The position numbers and the translations under genes were made by a program. 64,000 bases of DNA from Triangularia verruculosa (lineage: Eukaryota; Ascomycota; Sordariomycetes; Sordariales; Podosporaceae). The DNA is taken from positions 62,001 to 126,000 of the forward strand of contig MU863883.1 in assembly GCA_033296885.1 (NCBI GenBank), in the 5' to 3' direction. Positions within the stretch are counted from its first letter, which is position 1, and each line of letters opens with the position of its first letter. The notes under the pieces were generated by a model. It made no database searches. It was given only the letters and a program-made list of their open reading frames with translations, and was not told the DNA's origin. Shown here one piece after another: positions 18,732 to 30,006 of the stretch.

Positions 18732-21470
18732 ATGCCTGAGCAGTTACCACCCCCGCCAAACCCAAGCACCGCTGAAAATGCGGACGACGATCCCGATACC
18801 CTGAGAGCCCTCTCTCGATCTCCTCATCCGTATCACCGACAGAGTTTCGAGCTGCTAGAACCGTCAGATCGTCTTATTTCGAGGAACGAACCATTCCCCG
18901 CCCTTGGCAAGAACTCGGCACCACCAAGTGAAAGCGGAACTGAAGCCGACGATGAACACTTCCTCAAGGGGTTGCCCGCACCAAAAGCGAGGCTTCACAA
19001 GGGCCTCCGCGGAAAGAATGAGCCATTGTCAGGGACATCTACGCCGTTTCTCTCTCCGGCTGTGATGGAAGAGGAAGGCAGAAAGACAATATTGAGTACA
19101 AATCATGTCGAGAAAAGGGTCGCCGCAGAAAGAGTGCGCCGGCGCAAAGAAATAATACGGAGAATAACCGAAGTACTGCTGCTTGGTCTCCAAGGGGTTA
19201 TTGTGGCTCTGAACTCTGACGTTCAGCCTTATGTCAGGATATACGGCAATAGTATGAACCCCAATATACTTGAATGCTGTAACGCCGCTAACAGAGTGGC
19301 CATAGAAGTTCTTGTCGTACTAGCAATGCTTCTGGGTTTAGCTGCTTTATATCCGCTGAGACTGGCCGTTTGGGCTTACCGACGTGGTGAACCCTCGAGA
19401 GCTCTCCCGATCCGTATCCCCGCGGCGTTTGACCCAGCACCGCTTCTCTACCCTTTCATCACGCCAGTCCTAATATCCTTGCTGGTGGCACCGAACGTGA
19501 AAAGTGTCGTGCTGCCGAATTTGGTTCTCGGCATATCAGCGTTGCCCAGGGCTCTCTTCCCCGGGTCGCGGTATTGGGAGAGCTTCAGCTCGAGTCACTG
19601 GCTGTTCTCGTGCGCACCGGTACTTGCGGACAAACTCATCCCACACATTCAAGTCACTCAACAGGGCGAGATCCCAGCCGAAGTTCTGGTCCTACTGTAT
19701 CCATTACATCAGACTCTGTGTCTTATCTTGCACCATCTTACCACGACGAGTCTCTTGGTGGCCGAGCTCCAGTTGCTTTCAGTAGCACTCATAAACTTGC
19801 TATTACTGGCAACCTCCCCGCAGGCAGTTATTCTGCAAGCGGTACTATGGGGAGGCGGCATTGGTCTCATGGTTCTCTGTAGCCAAGTGATTCAATGGGG
19901 CATCTCTCTTGCCCGTGTGCCAAAATGGCGCTTCAAGAGAGGCCAGTCATCATCAGAATGGGGATTTGGTTTTGGCCAGCTCCGACGCATGCTGTTCTCG
20001 CCCAAAGGCCGCCGGCAACGATCATCTACAGGGCAATCTACAAACACTTTCTCAGACTCAGCTGAGTCTACGGATCGAGAAATTGCAACCAAACCCACTA
20101 CTCTTCAAGCAGACGGCTTCAGTGACAATGAGGTGGTCGTCCCACCAACTCCTGACGCACCATCCAGTGCTGCCAAGCTCAGCTTTGCCGAACCTCCTTT
20201 TAATCAAAATGTCCCTCGACGACACACCCTGCCCTCGGTAGGCAAATCTGGTCCTCGTTCAAAGAGTAGCACTCCCTCCGGTCGCCGCAAACGGTCCGCC
20301 TCGTCTAGCGTCCGTGCCTTCTTCTCTCTCACCCATAAGCAGGCAACCCTCCGCAAATGGTTGTATTCCAGCTACGTCCTTCTTAGCATTATCCTCATCA
20401 TCTTCCTCGGCATCCGGTTATACGTCCAGTACTATGCCCTCGGAGGGGAAGAACCGATTGGCTGGGCATTGGGATACCTCTTTGGCGATCTACCACAGTT
20501 CCGCTTCCAGGTGGTACAGCACAACCTCGAACGATGGATCTGCCTTCCCTCCCGTCTTGATCTGTCCGAGGTTCAATGCACCTCTGGCTGGATGCAACAC
20601 CTCCGCCAGTTCTCGTTTGGCGAGGCCAACACACGACTCATACTCTCAAGCTACTGGTTGACAGTCATTGGGTTTGGTCTCGCTATTGTCTTCAGCCTGT
20701 CGCCTGTTTGCGAGGTAGACACCCGGCGAAAGGTTTTCCACTTCATGATGGTGGCCATGTTCCTGCCTACGATTTACGTCGATCCGACCTACATCGCTCT
20801 CGCACTATCGCTCATGTTGGCAATATTCTTGTTACTGGATCTAATTCGGGCGAGTCAACTCCCGCCATTATCAGGCCCGATCGCGAAATTTCTTACTCCG
20901 TATGTTGACGGCAGAGATTTGAGAGGGCCAGTGGTGATTAGCCATATCTTCCTACTGATTGGCTGTGCGATACCGCTTTGGCTGTCGCTTGCTTCTCTTG
21001 GGAGACAAGGGGAAGGCTATGCGAGAGGTTGGGAGGTCAAGGAGAGGGAACTGGCGATGGTGAGCGGTGTTGTTTGTGTTGGCTTGGGAGACGCGGCTGC
21101 TAGTTTGATTGGGAGGAGATGGGGGCACAGGAAGTGGCTGTGGGGAGGAGGGAAGAGTATCGAAGGGAGTGTAGCTTTTGCCGTGGCGGTGTTCCTGGGC
21201 TTGTTGATGGCGGGGTTGTGGTTGAAGGTGGGCGGTTGGGAGACTACAACTGGGGGGCTGTCAAGTGGTGATAGCAGATCGGGTTATGAGAGTTTGATGG
21301 GGGTGTTGGATTCGGGGAGATTATATCACGAATGGGGCAGGGAGCAGGTGCCGAAGATGGGGGTTTGTTCGGTGCTGGCGAGTATGACGGAGGCGGTGCT
21401 GACGGGCGGGAACGATAATGTTGTTGTGCCGATTGTCCTTTGGGGTTGTGTGAAGGGGTTGGGGATATAA
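18732..21470 (+). CDS. SEC59: Dolichol kinase (Sec59 type)
   Basis: A single uninterrupted frame of 912 residues runs from the ATG at 18732 to TAA at 21468-21470. The first 130 or so residues are polar and disordered; the rest is a polytopic membrane protein with many hydrophobic segments. The C-terminal third carries the CTP-dependent polyprenol kinase signature, including VGLGDAAASLIGRRWG and, shortly after, GGGKSIEGS. Dolichol kinase makes dolichyl phosphate in the ER membrane, the lipid carrier for N-glycosylation, O-mannosylation and GPI-anchor synthesis. It is longer than yeast Sec59 (519 residues) because of the N-terminal tail and a Ser-rich loop around residues 440-550, which is common in filamentous fungi. 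Confidence 0.92.
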   Translation: MPEQLPPPPNPSTAENADDDPDTLRALSRSPHPYHRQSFELLEPSDRLISRNEPFPALGKNSAPPSESGTEADDEHFLKGLPAPKARLHKGLRGKNEPLSGTSTPFLSPAVMEEEGRKTILSTNHVEKRVAAERVRRRKEIIRRITEVLLLGLQGVIVALNSDVQPYVRIYGNSMNPNILECCNAANRVAIEVLVVLAMLLGLAALYPLRLAVWAYRRGEPSRALPIRIPAAFDPAPLLYPFITPVLISLLVAPNVKSVVLPNLVLGISALPRALFPGSRYWESFSSSHWLFSCAPVLADKLIPHIQVTQQGEIPAEVLVLLYPLHQTLCLILHHLTTTSLLVAELQLLSVALINLLLLATSPQAVILQAVLWGGGIGLMVLCSQVIQWGISLARVPKWRFKRGQSSSEWGFGFGQLRRMLFSPKGRRQRSSTGQSTNTFSDSAESTDREIATKPTTLQADGFSDNEVVVPPTPDAPSSAAKLSFAEPPFNQNVPRRHTLPSVGKSGPRSKSSTPSGRRKRSASSSVRAFFSLTHKQATLRKWLYSSYVLLSIILIIFLGIRLYVQYYALGGEEPIGWALGYLFGDLPQFRFQVVQHNLERWICLPSRLDLSEVQCTSGWMQHLRQFSFGEANTRLILSSYWLTVIGFGLAIVFSLSPVCEVDTRRKVFHFMMVAMFLPTIYVDPTYIALALSLMLAIFLLLDLIRASQLPPLSGPIAKFLTPYVDGRDLRGPVVISHIFLLIGCAIPLWLSLASLGRQGEGYARGWEVKERELAMVSGVVCVGLGDAAASLIGRRWGHRKWLWGGGKSIEGSVAFAVAVFLGLLMAGLWLKVGGWETTTGGLSSGDSRSGYESLMGVLDSGRLYHEWGREQVPKMGVCSVLASMTEAVLTGGNDNVVVPIVLWGCVKGLGI

Positions 21471-22142
21471 TTACCGTTAGATGGATAGACAAAAACTCTT
21501 TTATGGTGATAGAAGGAGGGTTTTTTAGGTGGAGGTAATCATTGTATGTACATGCTTTTGGCTTTGGTTATTGTATATACCCCTTATTTGGTTTTTGTTT
21601 TCCAAATGAAGAAACGAAGACGACTATTGGTTACGCTTTGATTTCTATGTACCTTGCCATTTGCAGTGTACCTGCATGAAATGGAAGCCTATCAATCAGT
21701 TTTCGGGCCGCAACAAGAAGTTGGGCTTTTGGGACATCAGTTCTGGTCTAGAATATCAATTGCCGGGCTCCCCCTAAGGGAAAAAGCCAAAAAGCTGAAA
21801 CACCTCTCGTCTTTCCCACCGTTTTTTTGCGGCGCCGCCCTCTTCGGATGTTTTTATATTCGAATACAAACGCACTCGACCGGAGTCTGTTAGCCGCTGT
21901 CTGAAAGTGACGTCGTGCCCCGCAGCTTCCCCCCCACCTTCCCGCTCAACTACCTCATCAGCTAACATCATAGCTCCCACCCAAGCTTGGCTTGGTTCAT
22001 CTGGTTTCTCAGCTGTTGCCATCAATACCGGTAACTGCTTTCAACGGCTCGGCCGGGCAAGCTCTCCCGAACCGGTTCAATTACTAAAGGACCCCTACTC
22101 CTTTCTGGAATCTTTTTGTTTTTATTTTTGGGGCCTCATCTG
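21471..22142. promoter_or_regulatory. Intergenic between dolichol kinase and dihydroxyacetone kinase
   Basis: This holds the 3' end of the kinase gene and the promoter of the next gene on the same strand. The stretch just before 22143 is pyrimidine-rich and AT-rich, as expected near a transcription start. No gene is seen. Confidence 0.5.
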
Positions 22143-24413
22143 ATGTCACCTTCCTCTTTTCATCCCAAGGTCTACATTCGATTACTTTACGACATAGTTG
22201 TTTTCTTATTCCGGCTCCCCTTCTGGCTGCTACACCACGGCCTGATCGCTCTCCAACATCGCCACCGCGAGCTTGAGCGGGAGTATATTGCCAAACGAGA
22301 AGTACCTCGCTTTCCTCCTCGTCTCTTCTTACCGTCGACCGAAGACGAAGCTTCGCATCACAGCGACTCCAGCGATTCGGAAGACGAGCCTCTTGCTTTG
22401 ATACCGCCTTCACCAACGCTATCAACCGCTCACTCGCCTCCCATACCACCGCCGCCTTACCACAGCATACCGCAACCGCCACAACACGGCTCACGATCAC
22501 CTCCACCACCCCCGCTACCTGACCGAAAACCACCATCTACCACTCCCAGGACAACAACCACAATGTCCTCCAAACACTTCGACTCCAACCCCACCCACCT
22601 TCTCCTCGCCTCACTCCACTCCCAAACCCTCACCAACCCCTCCCTAGCCCTCGACACCCAAAACAAAGTCCTCTACGTCCGCCCTTCCCAACAGTCAGAA
22701 TCCCAGCATGTCCACCTCGTTTCCGGCGGCGGTGCCGGCCACGAGCCCTCTTTCGCCGGGTTCGTTGGTTCGGGCCTGCTGTCCGCTGCTGTTTCTGGCA
22801 CAATCTTTGCCTCACCTTCAGCAGAGCAAATACGTACCTGTCTCTTTTCCCGCCTTCCTCCCAATGCCGAAACACTGGTCACTGTCATGAACTACACCGG
22901 CGACGTCCTCAATTTTGGTCTCGCGGTGGAGAAGGCAAAGGCCGCGGGGAGGAAGGTGGAGATGGTCATTGTAGGCGATGACGCTGCTGTTGGTAGGACC
23001 AAGGGTGGGAAAGTCGGGAGGAGAGGTGTTGCCGGGACGGTGCTGGTGGTGAAGATTGCGGGAGCGTTGGCGAAGAGGGGCTATAGACTTGATGAAGTTG
23101 CAAAGGTGGCGAGGTTGGTGGCGGGCAATCTGGTTAGTGTTGGTGCGAGCTTGGCGAGGGTTCATGTACCGGGACGAGCAGTCACAAAGGAAGAGGAGAG
23201 CGAGAAGTTAGGGGAGGATGAGGTTGAGATTGGAATGGGGATTCATAACGAGGCTGGCGTCGGGAGAGAGAAGATGGAGCTGAAGGAGCTGGTGAGCAAG
23301 ATGTTGAAGATGATGCTGGATAAGAATGACAAAGAGAGGGCCTTTGTGAATGTGAATTCAAACGAGGTGGTTCTGCTGGTGAACAACTTGGGTGGAGTGA
23401 GCGTGTTGGAGTTGGGGGGGATTGTGGCCGAGGTGGTGAAGCAGTTGGGGGAGGACTGGAATATCAAGCCGGTGAGGGTGCTGAGCGGAACGTATATGAC
23501 TAGCCTGAATGGGCTCGGTTTCAGTGTCAGTTTGTTGAATGTGGTGAATACTGATATTGGGGGCCCGGGCATGATTGAGCTGTTGGACGATGAATGTGAG
23601 GCTGCTGGGTGGCCATCGCAGATATCGAAGTTGACTTGGGAGGCGAAAAATCAGGCTACGAGGGAGAATGGTGCGTCGCACGGAGGAGATGTGGGGGAAA
23701 GTGGCTTGAAGCTCGATGCGAAGGCTGCCCAGGAGGTGCTCACCCGGGGGCTGGAGGCGGTGGTTGCGGCGGAACCCGATGTGACGAGGTATGATACGAT
23801 TGTTGGCGATGGGGACTGTGGTATTGGCCTCGAGAGAGGCGCTCAAGGTTAGTTTTCACCATTTTTGTTTTCAGAGACCGCCACGCTAACAGTGACAGCC
23901 ATTTTACACCATCTTTCCAGCAAGCCCTTGACTGGCGATGTCGTCGTCGACCTGGCCAACATCATCCCGGTTGTCGAGATGGAAATGGACGGCACATCTG
24001 GTGCCTTGTACGCTATCTTCCTCAACGCGCTCGTGGCCGCTTTGAGGTCGACAGCGCAGAGCGAGAAGGAGGCATCGGCTAGGGTGTGGGCTGCTGCACT
24101 CCGACAAAGCTGTGAGGTTCTTTCAAAATATACACCGGCTCGTCCCGGGGATCGCACACTTGTGGATGCCCTGTATCCCTTTGTCGATACTCTCGAAGAG
24201 ACAGGAGACGTCAAGAAGGCGGCAGAGGCGGCAGTTGCTGGTGCTGAGGGCACAAAGGGTATGAAGGCCAGTCTTGGGAGGACCGTCTACATTGGCGGTT
24301 CTGGCTTCGAAGAAGTGCCAGATCCAGGAGCTTGGGGCTTGGCGAGTTTCTTCCAGGGCTTGGCAGGTATCAAGAAGATGGGGGGTGATTCCAATGGGTG
24401 GGAGAAGTTGTGA
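22143..24413 (+). CDS. DAK1: Dihydroxyacetone kinase (DhaK + DhaL) with in-frame N-terminal extension
   Basis: Exons 22143-23847 and 23899-24413 (51-nt intron, AAG|GTTAGT to GACAG|CCATT) give 739 residues from the first in-frame ATG. The usual family start is MSSKHF at 22563, which gives 599 residues, the normal length for fungal DAK; its context (CACAATGT) is better than that of 22143 (CTGATGT). The DhaK part has the GGGAGHEP loop and MGIHNEAG, whose His is the residue that binds dihydroxyacetone covalently in the family. The DhaL part has GDGDCGIG, the Mg-ADP site. The enzyme phosphorylates dihydroxyacetone to DHAP with ATP, for detoxification and glycerol use. The extra 140 residues contain a hydrophobic helix (VVFLFRLPFWLL) and a Pro-rich linker; they could anchor or target a longer form, or simply be untranslated leader. 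Confidence 0.9.
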
Positions 24414-24793
24414 AGTGTCTCTTGAGTAAAATGGGTGTATGAAATCATTATGAGCAATTAATCATCTTGGCCATGAAAAGTTGATAAGGTATGTCTGAAA
24501 AGAGAAGGTGATGTGCTTGTAAGTGAGGGGCAGCTGTCCACAGCTGCTAGCGGAAAAATTCATCCGACGTCATGGGGGCCCCTGTTCTGCTTTGCAGAGC
24601 ACTGGGCTGCTCGAACTGTGAGTGGGCGCGGGCACCTCAATTGGCAAAAGCTGCAGTTCAAAGAAAGCTCGACGACGACCCGAGAACCGAACCGAGGGAG
24701 AAAGGCGTTGGCGCATTATACGACACTCTGGTCCCTCCTTTGACAGTTTCACCGCCAGAGGGCATTCGCCTTTCCCCCCCACCTCATATTTAA
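24414..24793. promoter_or_regulatory. Intergenic between dihydroxyacetone kinase and the hydrolase gene
   Basis: A 380-bp interval between genes on the same strand, holding a 3' end and the next promoter. An AT-rich TATTTAA lies immediately before the ATG at 24794. Nothing else is seen. Confidence 0.5.
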
Positions 24794-26430
24794 ATGTTTC
24801 CCCAGGCGATTCTTGCCAGAGCAGCGGCTCCATGTCGCGCTGCCGCCGCCGTAACTAGACAAAGCTCCTCCTCCCTCTTCGCTGCCGCCGCCGCCGCCAT
24901 GCCCCTCAGAGCTAAGCTGCTGTCTCAGCAGCAGCAACCACAATTGCGAACAGTACTTGCCCCCTGTTTCTTCCAGTTATATCACACCACCACCAGTTTA
25001 AGCTTACTGTTTATACTAATTCGTTGCTATAGATGGCCTCCTCCTCAGTAGCCCACTTCCCCCCCGCCCCCACCGACGAGCCCGAAGACGTCCTCTTCCA
25101 ATCTTTGTACGGCCTCCGCACGATCGAGCTCAACCGGCCCAAAAAGCTCAACGCCCTGAACGGCTCCATGATCCGCAAGATCGGCCCCCGCCTCCTCGAG
25201 TGGTCCAAATCCGACATGGCCAACGTCGTCGTCATGAAGGGCGCCGGCCCAAGGGCCTTTTGCGCGGGCGGCGACGTGGAGCAGCTGGCCAAATGGAACA
25301 AGACCTCCATGAACGGGACGAGGAGGTCGGCGACCTACTTTGGGCAGGAGTACAAGCTCGACCATCTGATCGCCACGTACAACAAGCCGTACATTGCGTT
25401 TATGGATGGGATCACCATGGGCGGTGGGGTTGGGCTGTCTATTCATGCGCCCTTTAGGATTGCCACCGAGAGGACAATGTTTGCGATGCCCGAGACGACG
25501 ATTGGGTTCTTCCCGGATGTGGGCGCGAGTTTTTTCCTGCCGAGGATGGAGGGGTTTGTGGGGACGTATCTTGCGCTGACGAGCGCGAGGTTGCAGGGGC
25601 CGAATGTGTTTTATGCCGGGGTGGCGACGCATTATTTGCACAGCACGAGTTTGAATGCGCTGGAGAGCAGGTTGGCCGAGTTGAAGTTCAGGGATCATGA
25701 CGACCTGAAGACGAGGTTGGGGGTGGTGAATGCGACGATTGAGGAGTTTGTGACGGGACTGCCGTATGACCAGCCGATTGCGCTGGCTGGGGAGGTGAGG
25801 AAAGCGATTGATAGGTGCTTTAGACACGATTCGGTGGGGGAGATTGTGAAGGCGCTGGAGAGGGAGAGGGAGAGGGAGAATCCGGTTACCAAGGGGTGGG
25901 CGGAGGAGACGTTGGAGACGCTGCACAAGAGGAGTCCGACGTCTGTGCACGTCACGCTGAAGCAGATGAGGATTGGGGCCCAGTGGGATATTGCTGAGAC
26001 GTTTAGACGGGAGCACTCGATTGCGACCAAGTTTATGGACTATCCTGACTTTAACGAGGGGGTGAGCGCGGTGTTGATTGAGAAGACCCACGAGCCGAAG
26101 TGGGAGCCGGCGAGCCTGGAGGAGTTTGCAAAGGAGGACAGGACGGAGCTGGTGGATTCGTTCTTTTTGGAGGGGGAGGGGAGCAAGAAGTTGGAGTTGT
26201 TGAACGGCGAGACGTACTCGGAGTATCCGTTTGCGAACTATGGTGTGCCTACTGAGAAGGAGGTTGAGGAGAAGATTGCCGAGGGCAAGGCGGAGAGCAG
26301 AGGGGAAGTGGTGGAGTACTTCGTCAGGGCGCGGAGGCAGAAGCAGGGGGTTAAGGAGCTTGTGAGTGAGATTTTGTCGAGGAAGACGAGGGATGGTGAG
26401 GAGGGGTTGGTTTGGGTGTATGAGGAGTAG
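24794..26430 (+). CDS. 3-hydroxyisobutyryl-CoA hydrolase, mitochondrial (Ehd3/HIBCH type)
   Basis: Exons 24794-24952 and 25033-26430 give 518 residues; the 80-nt intron (ACA|GTACTT, branch TACTAAT, acceptor TATAG) is phase 0. Exon 1 encodes only an Ala/Arg/Ser/Gln-rich, acid-free presequence with an Ala run coded by GCC repeats, which is a mitochondrial targeting signal. Exon 2 encodes a crotonase-fold enzyme: FCAGGDV near the CoA oxyanion site, the loop MDGITMGGGVGLS, and MPETTIGFFPDVGASFF, which carries the acidic catalytic residues typical of HIBCH rather than simple hydratases. The C-terminal HIBCH extension is present. The reaction releases free 3-hydroxyisobutyrate in valine breakdown in the matrix; the yeast homologue Ehd3 has also been found with the mitochondrial ribosome. 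Confidence 0.9.
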
Positions 26431-27035
26431 GGGGAATTGTGTATAAAATGAGTAGATATTGTATTATATGAAAGCATGAAAATTATCGCCTTTTCCAGCA
26501 CACGGTTTGAGGAAAGACATACTGGAGCATGATTGCGTATGACGAGTTTGCTATATACACTTTAGTAAGCTGTTTTGTGCTGCCTAGTGTTGTAGCTCTA
26601 CTCTCGTATATGCCTACCATATATCTCAACTCGTCTGTGCCGCCGAATGGGGAAGATTTATTGGAGCTCTTGCAAAGGGATTGAGGGCTGATCGATCATT
26701 CAATACAAACCAGACGAATTTGTATCTAACTGGGATGGATGGCCCATGTCTTGTGGCCAAGGGTCTCGGGCTCTCCAAAACGTTCGTATAATGGAGACAC
26801 AGACGAAAATGGCAGCGTTGTATAGGTAATCAACAAGTCAGTCGCCGCGTAGACGGTTGATCTCACTAGTTTTGAATAGATAGCAAGAGACTTCGGGACG
26901 CTGCCCTGCTCTTCTTTGATGCAGCAATAAGAATACAGGTAAAAAAGTAAATGTAAAATATCCCCAAACCAAGATTCCCAGAACCCATATGAACCGATAT
27001 CCAATGCCATGACAGTCATGAAAACACACCCCTCC
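26431..27035. other. Convergent 3' flanks of the hydrolase and GH76 genes
   Basis: Both neighbours end here, so 3' UTRs and termination signals are expected. AT-rich stretches near 26.45-26.6 kb fit polyadenylation regions. No gene is seen. Confidence 0.5.
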
Positions 27036-28526
27036 CTAGAGTATCAAGAACGCGCTCCCCCCAATAACCCCAAAGACCATCGCCGCTGTCAGAAACCCAG
27101 CAGCAACTCTTTCCCCCGTAGTAATAGGCTTGAACTCCTTGCCCGTCATCCAACTCCCAGGCCCATTCGCACCACCAGTCGCATCCCCCCTCGACGTCCC
27201 GCCCGTATCCCCCGTCACGGGCACATCAGCCCTATCCACCAGCGTGCTCGCCACCGCGCTCAAAGCATTCATCTGCTCCCCCACTCCATTCATCCCATCA
27301 TACCCCCCCTTTGTCCAGCTAAACCCACACGCCGTCCCAGGCGTCCCTCTGAACGGCTGCTCCCCCTGCGGCGCCTGGGTGGGCGAGCCGGAACAGGCCT
27401 TCGCCGCGGCAACCGCACTGTTTGTCAACAACGGGGAGATCGTCTCAACGGTATACGGCGCCAGCTGCGTTGCCCTTGCCATCCACCTGGTCAGGTACCC
27501 CTTGAAACTCCTCTGGTCAATATCACAAAATCCAGGTGGTTCGCAAAACTGCTCAAACATGACGCGTTCCCCGTCCGTGCTGTTGGTGTAAAAGGTTCGT
27601 TCGGCCGACTCCAAATGGGCGTCGAGACGTCGTTTCCAAATCGGGTTGCCGTCGGTAAAGTTGTACATCACCGCGGAGCCATGAATAAAAATCCCCGCGT
27701 TGTACGTCCACTGGATCTCATCAATTGAATCGCACGAGTTGTTTTCCTCCTGCTTGACAGTTACGCCATCGAGAACATCGCCGTCCCGAAATAGCCCGGT
27801 CTCTTCTTGCCAGGCGTAGATTTTGGCGGCCCATTCCGCGTAGGTGACGTTGCCGGTGAAGCGAGCTAGCCGGGAGGCGATGTTGAAGAAGCAGCCGTTG
27901 GAGATGGAGTTCCTGTAGTTGAAGCCGCGGTTGAAGCGGAAGATTTGCCAGGGAAGGCCGCCGCCGCATACTTCTTCGTTTTCCTCCCAGCGCTGCGCCC
28001 ATTGGTTGAAAACGGCCTGGGCCAGGGCGAGGTATTGTGGTTCGTCTGGGGATGGGTCGGGGAATCTGAGTTCGGCGGCTGTCATGGCGGTCATGGCCCA
28101 GAAGCCTTGGTCGTCGTTACCCAACGTTCGGGTTTGGTTGCGGGGCATGAAGTCTCGGGTCTCGGAGGCTTGGTGGAGGATGGCTTGCTTGGTGATGGCG
28201 TTGTAGGTTGAATCGCCGGTGAACTGCCAGTAGTCGATGAGGGTGCCGAACATGGCGCCTGCCTCCCACCAAAAGTAGGGGTCTGGGAGGTTGCCTGGTG
28301 TGTCGCCGGTGTTGTTGCCTGTGTAGTATTTCACGAGACCGAAAGCGATCTCTTTGGCAGCTGCTTTTACGGAGGCTGGCGGTGGTGTTAGCTGTAAGTT
28401 GACAGCGACAGGAAAGTGTAGGGAGAGGAATAGCAACAAACCTTCATCACTTATCACCATGTCAATAGCTGTGACACTCTGCACCAACAGACTCGCCGCC
28501 CCCAATACTCCTGCTAATAACCTCAT
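27036..28526 (-). CDS. GH76 alpha-1,6-mannanase/transglycosylase-like cell-wall protein (Dfg5/Dcw1 family), GPI-type
   Basis: Exons 28526-28442 and 28375-27036 on the reverse strand give 474 residues. I place the 66-nt intron with donor GAAG|GTTTGT, branch CTAAC and acceptor CGCCAG|CCTCC, because this yields a family-like junction (ISDEASVKAAAKEIAFG). A signal peptide (MRLLAGVLGAASLLVQS) opens the protein. The GH76 domain shows PYFWWEAGAMFG, the catalytic-type aspartate pair in LGNDDQGFWAM at about 114-124, and GYDGMNGVGEQMNAL near the end of the domain. A Gly/Thr linker and hydrophobic tail (AAGFLTAAMVFGVIGG) fit a GPI anchor. Dfg5/Dcw1 proteins act at the plasma membrane or wall and help attach GPI glycoproteins to the wall polysaccharide. 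Stop-free retention of the intron would add 22 residues after the signal peptide. Confidence 0.9.
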   Translation of the reverse strand: MRLLAGVLGAASLLVQSVTAIDMVISDEGLLLFLSLHFPVAVNLQLTPPPASVKAAAKEIAFGLVKYYTGNNTGDTPGNLPDPYFWWEAGAMFGTLIDYWQFTGDSTYNAITKQAILHQASETRDFMPRNQTRTLGNDDQGFWAMTAMTAAELRFPDPSPDEPQYLALAQAVFNQWAQRWEENEEVCGGGLPWQIFRFNRGFNYRNSISNGCFFNIASRLARFTGNVTYAEWAAKIYAWQEETGLFRDGDVLDGVTVKQEENNSCDSIDEIQWTYNAGIFIHGSAVMYNFTDGNPIWKRRLDAHLESAERTFYTNSTDGERVMFEQFCEPPGFCDIDQRSFKGYLTRWMARATQLAPYTVETISPLLTNSAVAAAKACSGSPTQAPQGEQPFRGTPGTACGFSWTKGGYDGMNGVGEQMNALSAVASTLVDRADVPVTGDTGGTSRGDATGGANGPGSWMTGKEFKPITTGERVAAGFLTAAMVFGVIGGSAFLIL

Positions 28527-30006
28527 GGTATCGAATGTATGTGTGCGTAAAAAAGAAAATAAAACAGAAAAAGAATCGAAGAAGCTCTTAGCAGTCGATG
28601 CTAGAGGAGCAAGACACCAACGTCAGATTCTAGTTAGGCCAGGATATGCAGTGAGCAAGTGACCGTCTATCCATAGGCATGCAAGTACCCAGTATGTGTG
28701 TAAGTACTTATGTCCAACGATGATGTCGAGTAATCCGAGCCGTCCACTAGTTTCAGGTTTCCTCAGGCACCCTCCAAACTATAAGAGCCTCCTTTTCGTT
28801 CGTAGGCTGGGTATACCAAATACAACGGGCCCCCAGATTCACGAGTTGCTGGACCAGTTTGACGCGCGGCCGTCGATCCTGAGTGAGAAAAGCCAAGATA
28901 GTAACCTCGTATCGTAGACCTGCCAGAAAAGCCCGCTCCCAAGTCGAAGGATTTGACCAAGACGCAAGAGTGCCGAGCGTAAGACGTTGAAATTCGAAAC
29001 CAAGGGCACAGCCTCAGAGAACGTAATCGTGTAAGTTGAAAAGGAAGATAGTAATCGCAACCGTAAAACCTAACCCAGAGGTATATCTGTGTATAAAAAA
29101 ACGAACGCTCACCGACCGTCTAGGCGGGGGGTTGTAAAATCGAAACGAAGGAAGATAGAAAATAGAAAAAGAAAGAAGTCACACCTCTATGCCATGAGAA
29201 GCCAAACCTTTGGAAAAAAGTATGGCAATGGACAGCAGGCGGTGGTGTAGAAAGGAAATAGGAGAAACGTGAAAGTAAGGGAAAAGAGAAAAAAATGAGA
29301 TGAGAGTTGTATCGGATCTGCCCTGCCAAGTTTCACAAAGCCATCCAGCCTAGACCTGGATGAAAGAGAAAGAAACAAAACACATGAATCTCACCCCAAG
29401 CTAAGCGCAACTGCAATTTGGCGGTTGCTCGCGCCCGGTGGACTTGACATGTCGACCCCAAACCTGTTGTGTTTCAGATGCCCGTTGAGGTCGTCCCGGA
29501 TGGCTGTGCAAAGAGAACGCCTACCCCTGTCTGGGCCCGACTGCCGCGAATCGCCCTGAGTGACAGACAAGAAATATGGGGGCATCTTGGGATAACATCT
29601 GGAAGTCTTGGCATCGAGGAAATCTACAAATTGGGGAGCAGAACCAGCGTGGTTCTGATAATCTCTGCGGTGATCTATCATGCTAGCAATCAGATGTTTG
29701 TTAGCAGAAAGATCCCAGAAGGTGTCAGGTAGTAGGACTGACTATCATCGGGTTATCTTGAGGTTGGAGCACGGATACAGAGCGCGGTGGTATACCCCTG
29801 AATTGATGACAGCACAATGATCGCCAAGCCAACTTAGCATGCCAAGGCTGAAATGTTTCCAGACCAGAACCTCAGTTGACCAAAGAAAATGTTCATAAAC
29901 TCCTTTTGTCTATCCCCTATATACATCATAACAGTACGGCATCATGCGCTGAAAATAACAGTCGCTTAGAAATGGGTATCCTAACACTCCTCTTCCCACG
30001 GCCAAC
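28527..30006. promoter_or_regulatory. Upstream region of the GH76 gene and 3' flank of the SET gene
   Basis: Both neighbours are on the reverse strand. The left part is promoter and leader for GH76; the last 100 or so bases are the 3' UTR of the SET/NAP gene. The plus strand at 29.1-29.4 kb is strongly purine-rich (pyrimidine-rich on the minus strand), typical of fungal core promoters. An ATG frame of 96 codons on the minus strand at 29391-29681 has no recognisable product. Confidence 0.5.
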
